DNA from: Planctomycetota bacterium
GTDB lineage: Bacteria > Planctomycetota > UBA1135 > GCA-002686595
Assembly (NCBI GenBank): GCA_009691855.1
Contig: SIAI01000006.1
Location: 1-64,000 of the forward strand
Direction: 5' to 3'
Length of the DNA: 64,000 bases
Every line of letters starts with the position of its first letter. Position 1 is the first letter of the stretch. Shown piece by piece: positions 39,767-52,842 of this stretch. The notes under the pieces are model-generated. The model had not been told where the DNA came from. It worked only from the letters and a program-made list of their open reading frames with translations, and did no database searches. The position numbers and the translations under genes are program-made.

Positions 39767-39990
39767 GCCTAAACCACGCCGGACCGATGGCAGCCGGTCC
39801 GCACGGCAATGGAGGACTCGATGGAAGGCAACCGAGAATACGTTTCCGCTTCGATTTTGGGGCCCGGATCTTGAAAACCTTGCGCTCCCCTGGCGCCTTC
39901 CCCTGGGGCTGTTCGTCGCCCGGGACTCCAGACCTGGGGCCCCGGCCGCGACGGGAGCCCAGTCGGGCGGATAGCGTCTGATCTCTGCCC

Positions 39991-41838
39991 ATGAGCCTGT
40001 TCGACTGGAACACGACCGACCTCGGCGAGGTGCCCGAGCGCCCCGGGGTCTACGTCTTCCGCGACCGCGCCGGCCAGGTGCTCTACGTGGGCAAGGCGCG
40101 CGTCCTGCGCCAGCGCCTGGCCACCTATCGCGCCGGCGGGGACGGGCGCATCAACCTGCGCTTCCTGGAGCGCGACGCGGCCACGGTCGAGACGGTGGTG
40201 ACGCGTACCGAGCAGGAGGCGCTGCTGCTCGAGGACGAGCTGATCAAGCGCCACCAGCCGCTGCACAACGTGCGCCTGAAGGACGACAAGTCGTTCCTGA
40301 TGATCCGCGTGGACCTGGACGAGCGCTTCCCGCGCCTGAAGTTCGTGCGCGCGCACCGCCCCAAGGAGGGCAAGTCCCCCGGACGCTCGCGCCTGTTCGG
40401 GCCCTACGCCTCGGCCCGCGCGGTGCGGCGCGCGATCGCCGACCTGCACCATGTGGTGCCGCTGCGCGACTGCGCCGACCAGGTCATGAACCACCGCTCG
40501 CGGCCGTGCCTCAAGCACCAGCTGGGGCTGTGCGCCGCGCCCTGCGTGGGCTTGATCGACGAGCCGAACTACGCCGCCAACGTCGCGCGCGCGCTGCGCA
40601 TCCTGGCCGGCGACATCGAGGAGCTGGAGCACGATCTCGACGCGCGCATGCAGCTAGCGTCCGCGCGCCAGGAGTTCGAACTGGCGGGCATCTTCCGTGA
40701 TCGCCTGGCCGCCCTGCGGCGCACGGTCGAGCGCCAGGGCGTGCTCTCCGCCGCCGGCACCGAGCGCGACGTCCTGGCCCTGGCGCGCTCCGGCGATCGC
40801 GTGCTGGTGCACCGCCTGTGCATCCGTCGCGGCAAGCTGGCCGAGAGCCGCGCCTACGCCTTCCGCTCCGAGCTGCCCGACGCGGAGTGCCTGCACGGCG
40901 TCCTGACCACGCTGTACGCCGGGGACCAGGAGCGACCGCGTGAGATCGTGCTGCCGGTCCTGCCGGTCGAGGATGCGCTGCTGAGCGCGCTGCTGGGCGG
41001 CGTCGAGCTCTGCGTCCCGCGCGGCGGCGAGCGCGCCCGTCAGCTCGCCCTGGCGTGCGAGAACGCGGTCCTCGAGCTGGCGCGCGCCGAGGCCGCGCGC
41101 GAGAACGCGGACGAGGCCGAGGACGCCCTGGCGCGCCTGTGCGGCCTGGAGCGCGGCGAGGCGCCGCTGGTGATCGATTGCTTCGACATCTCGAACTTCC
41201 AGGGCGCGCACGTGGTCGCGAGCCGCGTGCGCTTCCGCGGCGGACACCCGGACCGCTCCGGCTACCGACGTTTCCGCGTGCGCGGCGTGCAAAACCAGAA
41301 TGACTTCCAGTCCATGCACGAGGTCGTGGGCCGCAGCCTGCGGCGCGGGGTGGACGAGGGCGAGCTGCCCGACCTGGTGGTGATCGACGGCGGCGCGCAG
41401 CAGCTCGCCAGCGCGCTCTCCGCGCGCGAGGACGCCGGCGCCTGGGAGGTGCGCATCGTCTCCCTGGCCAAGGCGCGCTCCGAGCGCCGTGTGCGCGGCG
41501 TGACCAAGGCCGCCAGCGAAGAGCGCCTGTACCTCACGCCGGACTCCGCAGCGTTGGTGCTCGAGCGCCACACCGCGCTGCGCCACCTGCTGCAGCGCAT
41601 TCGCGACGAGGCGCACCGCTTCGCCATCACCTACCACCGCAAGGAGCGCGGCAAGCTGCGCTCGCGCCTGGATTCGATCGCCGGCCTGGGGCCGGTCAAG
41701 CGCAAGGCGCTGCTGGCGCGCTTCGGCAGCGTGCAGGGCATCCAGGCCGTCAGCGTGGAGCAGCTGGCGACCGTCCCGGGCATCTCGGCCGCGCTGGCGC
41801 GCGCGATCCTGGACGAGCTGCAACGCGCGCCCGGTTAG
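39991..41838 (+). CDS. uvrC: Excinuclease ABC subunit C
   Basis: PGVYVFRDRAGQVLYVGKARVLRQRL (GIY-YIG), CLKHQLGLCAAPC, ECFDISNFQG-like block, C-terminal HhH. Confidence 0.97.
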   Translation: MSLFDWNTTDLGEVPERPGVYVFRDRAGQVLYVGKARVLRQRLATYRAGGDGRINLRFLERDAATVETVVTRTEQEALLLEDELIKRHQPLHNVRLKDDKSFLMIRVDLDERFPRLKFVRAHRPKEGKSPGRSRLFGPYASARAVRRAIADLHHVVPLRDCADQVMNHRSRPCLKHQLGLCAAPCVGLIDEPNYAANVARALRILAGDIEELEHDLDARMQLASARQEFELAGIFRDRLAALRRTVERQGVLSAAGTERDVLALARSGDRVLVHRLCIRRGKLAESRAYAFRSELPDAECLHGVLTTLYAGDQERPREIVLPVLPVEDALLSALLGGVELCVPRGGERARQLALACENAVLELARAEAARENADEAEDALARLCGLERGEAPLVIDCFDISNFQGAHVVASRVRFRGGHPDRSGYRRFRVRGVQNQNDFQSMHEVVGRSLRRGVDEGELPDLVVIDGGAQQLASALSAREDAGAWEVRIVSLAKARSERRVRGVTKAASEERLYLTPDSAALVLERHTALRHLLQRIRDEAHRFAITYHRKERGKLRSRLDSIAGLGPVKRKALLARFGSVQGIQAVSVEQLATVPGISAALARAILDELQRAPG

Positions 41839-42022
41839 AAGACAGATAGCTGCACGGAAGCGCTTTCACGGCCGGCGCCGAAGGCCTTTCGGAGTGTGTG
41901 CGGGGCGCGCGAATCCCGCGAAAGAGCTGAGTTTGGGAGCGAGCGGTTCCGAAATGGGTGGCGACTCGTCCGGCGGAGGGAACCGGCCGCGACGAGGTTC
42001 CTGGGGAAGCGCCAAACCGGAC

Positions 42023-44110
42023 ATGGTTTTCATGGGGAAGCTCCGCTCGTCGTTCGCTCTCGTCTCCACCTTGCTCGCCCTCGCGCCGACGCCCGCTTCG
42101 GCGGGCGAGCTCGAGGTGCCGTCGCTGACGCGCGCGCCGGTCGTGTTCGCGGTCAACGCGGGCCAGTGCTCGAGCGAGGTGCGTTTCCAGGCGCGCTCGG
42201 CCGGCCTGGTGGTCAGCGTGCTGGCCGACGGCTTGCACCTCGAACTGGGCGGGGCTGCGCTGCAGCTGCGCTTCCACGGCGCGAGCACGACGCGCGCCGA
42301 GGGCCTCGAGCCGCGCGCCGCGCGCGCACACTTTCTGGGCGGCGCGCGCGCCACGCACGACGTGGCCACCTTCGGCCGCGTGCGCCTGGTGGGCCTGTAT
42401 CGCGGCGTCGATCTCGAGCTGTACGAGCGCGACGGGCGCCTGGAGTATGACCTCCTGCTGGCCCCGGGCGCCGAGCTCGAGGCCGTGGCGCTGGAGGTCG
42501 AGGGCGCGGACGCGCTCGCGCTGGACGAGTCGGGCAGCCTGGTCGCCACGCTTTCCGGGCGCAGCTTCCGGCAGCGCGCGCCGGTTGCCTGGCAGACCTT
42601 GCCCGACGGCACGCGCCGCGCGCTGGCCTGCGCCTGGCAGCGCCGCGCCGACGGCTGCTTCGGCTTCGCCCTCGAGCGCGCCGCGCCGGGCGCGGCGGTG
42701 ATGATCGACCCCGTGCTCGAGTACGAGAGCTTCGTGGGCGGCTCGAACGCCGACGAGGCGCGCGACGTGTTCGTGGACGAGCAGGGCAGCGTGTACATCA
42801 CCGGCTGGGCGCGCTCGGTGGACTTCCCCGGCGCACAGACGCCCCCGGCCACGCGCGGCAAGGAGTGCGTCGTGTTCAAGCTCGCGCCGAATGGCAAGGA
42901 GCTGGTCTACGCCACCTACCTCGGCGGGCGTGGCGACGACATCGGCACGGCGATCCAGGTGAACCGCGCGGGCCAGGTCTTCGTGGCCGGCACCACGCAG
43001 AGCGCCGACTTCCCGACCAGCTCGAACGCCTACGATGCGCGCCTCGGGGGTGGCACGGACGGCTTCCTGCTCGCGCTGACGGCCGACGGGGCGACGCTCA
43101 CCTTCGCCACGCTGCTGGGGGGCTCGCTCGACGATACCGTCACCGGCCTGGAGCTGGCCTCGGGCGGCGAGCCCACGCTGGCCGGCACCACGCGCTCGCG
43201 CGACTTCCCGGTCAGCGCGGGCAGCTACGGAACCGAGGCGCGCGGGGGGCGCGATGCCTTCGTCGCGCGCTTCGATCCGCACGGCGAGCGCCTGGTGTTC
43301 TCGACGCGCGTCGGCGGCAGCGCCGACGACGAGGCCAACGCCCTGGCGCTGGACGCGGAGGGCTGCGTCTACTTGACCGGCAGCACCCAGTCGAGCGACT
43401 TCCCGACCACCCTGGCGGCGCTCGATCGCGAGCACTGCGGCGTGGACGGCTTCGTCACCAAGCTCTCCGCTGGCGGCCGTTCGCTCTTGTACTCGACCTT
43501 CCTGGGCGGGACCGGTCAGGACGCCTGCGCCGACCTGGCCGTGGACGCCGAGGGACGCGCGGTCGTCGTGGGCTGGACGCAGTCGCTGGACTTCCCCTTC
43601 GACGCGGGGCGCAAGGCTCCGGGGCGCAAGGATGGTTTCGCCGTGCGCCTGTCGAGCACGGGCAACGCGCTGTCCTACGCCACGCCGCTGGGCGGCGGCA
43701 GCGCCGACGAGGCGCGCGGCGTGTGCCTCGACGCGCTGGGCGCCGCCTGGATCGTCGGCTGCACGCGCTCGGAGGACCTGCCGCTCAGCGCCGACGCGCG
43801 TAACCGGCGCATGGCGGGGGCCGCGGACGCGTTTCTGGTCGAGCTCTCGGCCGAGAGCGGCGCCGCGCTCTACGCGACCTTCCTGGGCGGCGAGGGCGAA
43901 GACGAGCTGTGCCGCGTGCACATGGATCGCTCCGGCTCGGCGCTTTCCCTGTGTGGCTTCGCCACCGGCATCCCGCTGCGCCAGCGCGGCGCCCTGACCG
44001 GCAAGCGCTGCGGGCCGGCCGACGCCTTCGTGCTGTGCTTCGATCCGCGCGGCACGCACCCGCTCACGCCAGCCGACGGGCTCGAGGCCGGGCTGGGGCT
44101 CGGGTTCTGA
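42023..44110 (+). CDS. Secreted SBBP-repeat beta-propeller protein
   Basis: Signal peptide; N-terminal domain VFAVNAGQCSSEVRFQARSAG...; seven repeats of xxYATxLGGxxxDEAxxxxxDxxGxxxxxGxTxSxDFP. Confidence 0.87.
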   Translation: MVFMGKLRSSFALVSTLLALAPTPASAGELEVPSLTRAPVVFAVNAGQCSSEVRFQARSAGLVVSVLADGLHLELGGAALQLRFHGASTTRAEGLEPRAARAHFLGGARATHDVATFGRVRLVGLYRGVDLELYERDGRLEYDLLLAPGAELEAVALEVEGADALALDESGSLVATLSGRSFRQRAPVAWQTLPDGTRRALACAWQRRADGCFGFALERAAPGAAVMIDPVLEYESFVGGSNADEARDVFVDEQGSVYITGWARSVDFPGAQTPPATRGKECVVFKLAPNGKELVYATYLGGRGDDIGTAIQVNRAGQVFVAGTTQSADFPTSSNAYDARLGGGTDGFLLALTADGATLTFATLLGGSLDDTVTGLELASGGEPTLAGTTRSRDFPVSAGSYGTEARGGRDAFVARFDPHGERLVFSTRVGGSADDEANALALDAEGCVYLTGSTQSSDFPTTLAALDREHCGVDGFVTKLSAGGRSLLYSTFLGGTGQDACADLAVDAEGRAVVVGWTQSLDFPFDAGRKAPGRKDGFAVRLSSTGNALSYATPLGGGSADEARGVCLDALGAAWIVGCTRSEDLPLSADARNRRMAGAADAFLVELSAESGAALYATFLGGEGEDELCRVHMDRSGSALSLCGFATGIPLRQRGALTGKRCGPADAFVLCFDPRGTHPLTPADGLEAGLGLGF

Positions 44111-44113
44111 TCG

Positions 44114-45055
44114 TCAGCCGCGCGGGTGATACAGACGGTGCAGGCTGAGCACGTGCTCGGCGTCGAGGTGCGTGTAGATCTCGGTCGTGGCGATCGAGGC
44201 GTGGCCGAGCATCTCCTGCACCGCGCGCAGATCGGCTCCGCCCTCGAGCAGGTGCGAGGCGAAGGAGTGCCGCAGCCAGTGCGGCGAGACGTCTCCCGAG
44301 AGCTCGGCGCGCGCGGCCGCGGCCTTGACCACGCGCCAACCGCTGCCGCGGTCGAAGGGCCGCCCGCTGCGCGACAGGAACACGGCCTCGCTCTTGCGTC
44401 CGCGCAGCACCGCGGGCCGGCCCTCGCGCAGCCATTGCTCGAGCGCCGTCCGCGCCCGCGCGCCGAGCGGTACGACGCGCGTCTTGCCACCCTTGCCACG
44501 CAGCACCAGCACGCGCAGCGAGGGCTCGATGGCGGTGGTGGCCAGGTTCACGGCCTCGCTGATGCGTGCGCCGCAGGCGTAGAGCACCTCCAGCAGCGCC
44601 CGGTCGCGCAACGCGCGCCAGGAGCTGCCCGGCACGGCCAGCAGCCGTTCCACTTCTAGGCGGTCGAGCACGTGCGGCAGGCTGCGCCGCAGGCGCGGGC
44701 CCGCCAGGCGCGCCAGGGGGTCGGCCGCGAGCTGGTTCTCCTGCAGCAGGTGGCGCATGCACATGCGCAGCGCGGACAGCGCGCGCGCCACGCTGGCCTC
44801 GGCCGCGCCGCGCGCGCGCAGCTCTTCCAGGTGCGCGACGACGAGTTCCGTGTCCACCTGCCGCCAGCGCCGCACGCCGGCGTCCCGGGCGCTGCGCAGG
44901 AAGCGCGACACGTCCCCGCGGTAGGCGCTGAGGGTGTTCTTGGCGAGGCCGGATTCGACCCGCAGGGCCTCCAGGAAGTCGTCCAGCCCGCGCGCCAGCT
45001 CGGGCGGCAGCGCTTCCTCCGCGGTCTCTTTCGTGCTCGCCCGCGCTCGACCCAT
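44114..45055 (-). CDS. Tyrosine recombinase XerC/XerD-type
   Basis: RDRALLEVLYACGARISEAVNL; SPHWLRHSFASHLLEGGADLRAVQEMLGHASIATTEIYTHLD (R..HxxR..H..Y all present). Confidence 0.93.
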   Translation of the reverse strand: MGRARASTKETAEEALPPELARGLDDFLEALRVESGLAKNTLSAYRGDVSRFLRSARDAGVRRWRQVDTELVVAHLEELRARGAAEASVARALSALRMCMRHLLQENQLAADPLARLAGPRLRRSLPHVLDRLEVERLLAVPGSSWRALRDRALLEVLYACGARISEAVNLATTAIEPSLRVLVLRGKGGKTRVVPLGARARTALEQWLREGRPAVLRGRKSEAVFLSRSGRPFDRGSGWRVVKAAAARAELSGDVSPHWLRHSFASHLLEGGADLRAVQEMLGHASIATTEIYTHLDAEHVLSLHRLYHPRG

Positions 45056-45180
45056 GCTCCTACCCTCGCTCGGATCGGCCCCGAGAGACAAGCAGCATCT
45101 GCTTGAGAGCCTGCGCACCCGTACCTATACTCCCGCCCCTCCAAAACCGAGCCGACCACCGAGCCAGCCACCCTCGACGC

Positions 45181-45549
45181 ATGTCCAAGAAGCTCAACGC
45201 CCGGGATCTGGAGACCTACCGCGGGCTCCTGACGCAGCTGCGCCGCGAGCTGTCGGGCGACATCACCTCGCTCGAAGCCGACGCCTTCTCGACCGACGGC
45301 GACCGCCTTTCGGTCGACAACCCCGCCGACATCGGCTCGGAGAGCTTCGCCCAGGAGTTCAGCCTCGAGCTGTTGCAGCGCGACGAGGCGACCCTGACGG
45401 AGATCGACGAAGCCCTCGGGCGCGTGGTGGCCGGCACCTACGGCCTGTGCGAGGGCTGCGCGGAGCCGATCCCCAAGGTGCGCCTCAACGCGGTGCCGCA
45501 CGCGCGCTTCTGCGTGGAGTGCCAGCGCAAGACCGAGCGTCGCCGCTAG
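45181..45549 (+). CDS. DksA/TraR-type C4 zinc finger protein
   Basis: GTYGLCEGCAEPIPKVRLNAVPHARFCVECQRKTE preceded by helical coiled-coil region. Confidence 0.92.
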   Translation: MSKKLNARDLETYRGLLTQLRRELSGDITSLEADAFSTDGDRLSVDNPADIGSESFAQEFSLELLQRDEATLTEIDEALGRVVAGTYGLCEGCAEPIPKVRLNAVPHARFCVECQRKTERRR

Positions 45550-45559
45550 CGCACCCAGG

Positions 45560-46108
45560 ATGGCGCTGTGGCAGGGCTCGCCGCTGGTGCGCTTCGGCGC
45601 GGTGGCGTCGCTGGTCGTGTTCGACCTGTGGTCGAAGGCGGTGGTGTTCGAGTGGCCGCCCGTGCGCCGGCCGCTCTTCGGTACGAGCTGGCTCAGCTTC
45701 TGGAGCTCGTGCAACGGCGGCGCCGCCTTCGGGCAGTTCAGTCAGTTCCCGCACGTGCTGGTGATCGGGCGCGCGCTGGCGGTCGCGTTCCTGAGCTGGC
45801 TGCTGTTGCGCGCCGACTCGCGCCCGCGCCTGGTGTTGACGGCCATGACGCTGGTGCTGGCGGGCGCCTTCGGCAACCTGATCGACAACCTCGGCGCCGG
45901 CTGCGCGGTGCCGGACCATCCGTTCCTCGGCGTGCGCGACTTCATCGACATCGATTTCCAGCCGCTGATCGGCTGGGCGGAGCACTTCCCGGCCTTCAAC
46001 GTGGCCGACTCGTGCATCACGGTCGGCGCCTGCGCCTGGATTCTGGCTGGCTTCCTGCACAAGGCGGCGCCGCCCGCGGCTAGCGAAGCGGGGCCTGCGC
46101 CCCGCTGA
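45560..46108 (+). CDS. lspA: Lipoprotein signal peptidase II
   Basis: CNGGAAFGQF, AGAFGNLIDN, HFPAFNVADSCITVGA. Confidence 0.9.
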   Translation: MALWQGSPLVRFGAVASLVVFDLWSKAVVFEWPPVRRPLFGTSWLSFWSSCNGGAAFGQFSQFPHVLVIGRALAVAFLSWLLLRADSRPRLVLTAMTLVLAGAFGNLIDNLGAGCAVPDHPFLGVRDFIDIDFQPLIGWAEHFPAFNVADSCITVGACAWILAGFLHKAAPPAASEAGPAPR

Positions 46109-46116
46109 GGACTGGA

Positions 46117-46275
46117 GTAGCGCGGAGGAGGCGGAGGGAAGACGCGGAGGGCGCGGAGCGGAACGGGAGGGAGCTGATCGAGGGCGCACGGCTCGCGTTC
46201 GTGCTCATTCCGGTCCATCCGTCCTCCTTCATCCTCCGCAGCCCCCGCGTCTTCCCCCCGTGTCCTCCGCGCTAC
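46117..46275. repeat. Inverted repeat of the 'cgcggagg' hairpin family between lspA and pyrD
   Basis: agtagcgcggaggaggcggagggaagacgcggagggcgcggag vs revcomp of right arm agtagcgcggaggacacggggggaagacgcgggggctgcggag. Confidence 0.88.
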
Positions 46276-46310
46276 TCTCTTCCACGCGCGGACACTAGGC
46301 TTGTCGCCCC

Positions 46311-47261
46311 GTGGCGTCCTGCGATCTCTCGCTGCGTATCGGCCCGCTCGAGCTGCGCAACCCGCTGCTCTCGGCTTCCGGTACCTACGGGCACGGCCTG
46401 GAGATGGAGTTCTTCACCGCGCCCACCGAGCTCGGCGGCTGGGTCAGCAAGACGGTCACGCTGCGCCCGCGCGGCGGCAACGCCTCGCCGCGCATCTGCG
46501 AGACCGAGGCGGGGCTGCTGAACTCGATCGGCCTGGAGAACCGCGGACTCGAGCACTACCTCGCGCACACCCTGCCGGTGATGGCGCGCGCCGATACCGT
46601 GGTGGTCACGAACATCGGCGGCGAGAGCGTCGAGGACTTCGTCGAGATGGCGCGGCGCCTGGATGGCGAGAGCGCGACCGACGCCTTCGAGGTCAACCTC
46701 TCCTGTCCCAACGTGCAGGGCGGCAAGCTGCCCTTCGCCACCAGTCCCGCGCTCGCCGCCGAGGTGATCCGCGCGGTGCGCGCGGTCACGCACAAGCCGC
46801 TGTTCGCCAAGCTCTCGCCCAACACCGCGCAGCTCGGCGAGATCGCGCGTGCGGTCGAGGGCGCGGGCGCGGACGCGATCACGGCCGTCAACACGCTGCT
46901 GGGGCTCGCGCTCGACTGGCGCACGCGCCGCCCGGGGCTGGCCACGGTGCAGGGCGGCTACTCGGGCCCCGGCATCAAGCCGGTGGCGCTGCGCTGCGCC
47001 TGGGAGTGCGCGCGCTCGGTGGCGATCCCGGTCATCGGCTGCGGCGGCATCCAGAGCGCGAGCGACGCGCTCGAGTACTTGGTGGCCGGCTGCGCCGCGG
47101 TGCAGATCGGCACGGCGTCGTTCTCCGATCCGGCCGTGCCCGGGCGCATCGCGCGCGAGATGGGCGCGTTGCTGTCCGCCGCCGGTATCGCGCGCGTGGG
47201 CGACATCGTCGGCACGCTCCACGACGGGCGCGAGACCCTGCAGGGCGCTCGCTCGCGCTGA
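46311..47261 (+). CDS. pyrD: Dihydroorotate dehydrogenase (class 1B-like catalytic subunit)
   Basis: NPLLSASGTYG, EVNLSCPNVQGG, KLSPNTAQLGEIARAVEGAGADAITAVNT, IPVIGCGGIQSASDALEYLVAGCAAVQIGTA; GTG start. Confidence 0.95.
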   Translation: MASCDLSLRIGPLELRNPLLSASGTYGHGLEMEFFTAPTELGGWVSKTVTLRPRGGNASPRICETEAGLLNSIGLENRGLEHYLAHTLPVMARADTVVVTNIGGESVEDFVEMARRLDGESATDAFEVNLSCPNVQGGKLPFATSPALAAEVIRAVRAVTHKPLFAKLSPNTAQLGEIARAVEGAGADAITAVNTLLGLALDWRTRRPGLATVQGGYSGPGIKPVALRCAWECARSVAIPVIGCGGIQSASDALEYLVAGCAAVQIGTASFSDPAVPGRIAREMGALLSAAGIARVGDIVGTLHDGRETLQGARSR

Positions 47262-47276
47262 GCTGAGAAGGAGTCC

Positions 47277-48122
47277 ATGCGCCTCGAACACCTGACCCCG
47301 GCCCATGTGCGACGCGCGCTGGACATCTATCTGGCCGCGGCCTGGCCGCGCGGCACGGGCGCGACGCCCGCGCTGTCGCTGGACGAGCTGCGCGGGCAGT
47401 CGGAGCTCGAGGGCCTGTTTGCGCGCTTCGAGAAGGTCGAGGGCGGCGGCGGGGGCCTGAAGCGTTACGCGCTGCGCTTGGGCAACGACCGCTACCCGTT
47501 CATGAAGTTCGTGGTGCAGGAGCACCTCGTGAACGGCGAGTACTTCTTCTCGGTCGACACCCACGACCAGCTCGACATCCGCCCGGACAACCCCGAGTAC
47601 GCCGAGTGGACCCGGCTCAAGACCTTCAACCGACGCCTGAAGCTCGACATCGAGGAGCAGTGGGATCGCGCCGGCCTGCCGACCCACGCCGACCTGCGCG
47701 TCCTGATGGAGGAGCTGGCGCGCTTCGAGCGCGAGGAGAAGAAGCGCAAGAGCATCCTGCTGGTGGACGACGAGGCCGACGTGGCCCAGGGGCTGGCGGC
47801 GCTCTTGCGCGCGCGCGGCTACGAGGTCGAGCTGGCGCGTGACGGTCTGGAGGCGTTGGCGCGCCTCGAACAGGATCCGCTTCCGGATCTGGTGCTGCTC
47901 GACTACGAGATGCCGCAACTCGACGGCGAGGAGGTCCTGGCGCGCTTGCGGCGCGACCCGCGCACGCTGAACCTGCTGGTGCTGCTGGCGACCGCCTCGA
48001 CCATCGACCTCTCGCGCCTGCGCAAGGTCTCGGGCCTCCTGCGCAAGCCCTACCCGCGCCACGTCCTGTTCGCCATGATCGCGCGCCTGCTCGAGGCGCC
48101 ACGCGCCGAAGCGCTGCCGTGA
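47277..48122 (+). CDS. Response-regulator receiver protein with uncharacterised N-terminal domain
   Basis: C-terminal REC: SILLVDDEADVAQGLAALLRARGYEVELARDGLEAL...PDLVLLDYEMPQLDGEEVL; ~155-aa N-terminal region not recognised. Confidence 0.8.
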   Translation: MRLEHLTPAHVRRALDIYLAAAWPRGTGATPALSLDELRGQSELEGLFARFEKVEGGGGGLKRYALRLGNDRYPFMKFVVQEHLVNGEYFFSVDTHDQLDIRPDNPEYAEWTRLKTFNRRLKLDIEEQWDRAGLPTHADLRVLMEELARFEREEKKRKSILLVDDEADVAQGLAALLRARGYEVELARDGLEALARLEQDPLPDLVLLDYEMPQLDGEEVLARLRRDPRTLNLLVLLATASTIDLSRLRKVSGLLRKPYPRHVLFAMIARLLEAPRAEALP

Positions 48123-48308
48123 GCGCCACGCGCCCGGCCTCCGCCCCGAGCCGCCGGACCCCGCGGGCGGCCCGCCGTGGCCGGAATCGTGCGCGCGAGC
48201 GGCAGCGGAAGGGGTAGCCCCTTTCTCCCCGGGGCGTGCGGCCGTCTAATGTCGCGCTCGTCCGCGCGGCGAACCGCGCGCGGAACGGCCCTTCAGAAGC
48301 ACAGCGAC

Positions 48309-51212
<2,904 letters not shown>

Positions 51213-51391
51213 GCCCCCGCGCGCGGCAGCCGCGCCGGAACGGCGCGCCGCCGTGCAAGGGCGCCAAGGTTCCAGGGCGCGAATCCCGCGCGCCCCGCAC
51301 GCGCGGCTCGGCCGCAGGCTTCTGGTGAGCACGCCCTCGGCCACGCGCGCGCTTTACTTCGCCTCGGCGCGGGGCAACGATCGCGTCACGC

Positions 51392-52792
51392 ATGACTCGC
51401 GCCACGTCCACGGCCGGCAATCCGAGCGCGGCCACGCCGCGGCGCTTCCCGCCGGCGATCCGCCACGATCCGGATCCGGGCCTGCTGCGCACGCTGTTGC
51501 ACGCGCTGTACGACGCGGCCTGGGTTGCGGCGGCGCTGCTGGGCTCGCCCTGGCTGCTGTGGATGAGCGTGCGCCGCGAGGGCTTCGCGCGCATGGTGCG
51601 CGAGCGCCTCGGGCGCGGCCTCGCCCGCGTGCCGCGCCCGACGCGCCCACGCATCCTGGTGCACGGTGTCTCGGTGGGCGAGGTCAAGGCCGCGCGCTCG
51701 CTGGTGACGCTGCTCGCCGAGCGCCACCCGGAGTTCGAGGTCGTGCTCTCGTCTACCACCAACACCGGCCTGGAGGTGGCGCAGAAGCTGTACCCGCAGC
51801 ACCTGTGCGTGCGTTTCCCCTTCGATCTGCGCCCGATCGTGGGGCACTTCCTGCGCCGCGTGGATCCGCGTCTGGTGATCCTGGTCGAGCTCGAGGTCTG
51901 GCCCAACTTCCTGCGCGTGTGCAACCGCCAGGGCCGCGCGGTGACGGTGGTGAACGGGCGCATCACGCGCGAGAGCCACGGGCGCTACGTGTACTTCAAG
52001 CGCTGGCTGCCGGAGTTCAACCGCATCTCGCTGTTCTGCGTGCAGAGCGCCGAGTACGCGCGGCGCTTCGGCGTGCTGGGCATCGATCCGGCGCGCGTGT
52101 GCGTGACCGGCAACGTGAAGTTCGACGGCCTGCGCACGGGGCCGGTGGAGACCAGCGAGGAGCTGGCGCGCTTCGTGGCTCCGCGCGCCGGGCAGAGCGT
52201 GCTGGTGGCGGGCTCGACGCACGCGCCCGAGGAGGCGCAGGTCGCGCGCGCGGCGCGGCACGCGGTGCCGCAGGCGCGCTTGGTGCTCGTGCCCCGGCAC
52301 CCCAACCGCGCGGGCGAGATCGTCGAGCAGCTGGCGGCCGCGGGCTGCTCCGTGCAGAGGTTGACGGAGCTGCGTGCGGGAAGACGGGTCGACGAGCAGC
52401 TGCCGTTGCTCGTGGACACGATCGGCGAGCTGGAGCGCATCTACGCCCTGGCCGACCTGGTCTTCGTGGGCGGCAGCCTGGTGCCGCACGGCGGGCAGAA
52501 CATGCTCGAGCCGGCGGCCCAGGGCAAGGCCGTCCTGTTCGGGCCGCACGTCGAGAACTTCGACCAGGAGGCCACGCTGCTGCTGGCCGCCGGTGCGTGC
52601 CGTAAGGTGGCCGACGAGCGCGAGCTCGAAGCGCAGTTCGCGCGCCTCTTGGCCGATCCCCTCGAGCGCGAGCGCATGGGCTGCGCAGGCATCGCGGCCG
52701 TGGCCGCCCAACGCGGGGCCACGCAGCTCACGCTGGATGCCTTGCGTGACCTGGGGCTCGAAGCGCTGGCGGCTCGCGACAGCTCGGGATAG
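51392..52792 (+). CDS. waaA: 3-deoxy-D-manno-octulosonic acid transferase
   Basis: [75 protein letters not shown]. Confidence 0.95.
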   Translation: MTRATSTAGNPSAATPRRFPPAIRHDPDPGLLRTLLHALYDAAWVAAALLGSPWLLWMSVRREGFARMVRERLGRGLARVPRPTRPRILVHGVSVGEVKAARSLVTLLAERHPEFEVVLSSTTNTGLEVAQKLYPQHLCVRFPFDLRPIVGHFLRRVDPRLVILVELEVWPNFLRVCNRQGRAVTVVNGRITRESHGRYVYFKRWLPEFNRISLFCVQSAEYARRFGVLGIDPARVCVTGNVKFDGLRTGPVETSEELARFVAPRAGQSVLVAGSTHAPEEAQVARAARHAVPQARLVLVPRHPNRAGEIVEQLAAAGCSVQRLTELRAGRRVDEQLPLLVDTIGELERIYALADLVFVGGSLVPHGGQNMLEPAAQGKAVLFGPHVENFDQEATLLLAAGACRKVADERELEAQFARLLADPLERERMGCAGIAAVAAQRGATQLTLDALRDLGLEALAARDSSG

Positions 52793-52842
52793 CCTCTGCG
52801 ACTCCCCTTCCCTCCCGCGACACCGCCCCGGCTGCCCCGCGC

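Noticed and set aside
36464-39772. 1102-aa plus ORF antisense to the VWA/TSP3 genes
   Set aside because: Composition (R/H/A/V/E-rich, no domain) is typical antisense shadow; minus frames have signal peptides and domains.
44114-45055. Tyrosine recombinase as an integrase of a mobile island
   Set aside because: Sequence looks like a housekeeping XerC/D and neighbours are core genes; no att-like repeats noted.
52793-52842. SAM riboswitch upstream of metK
   Set aside because: The gap is only ~50 nt, too short for known SAM riboswitch aptamers plus expression platform.
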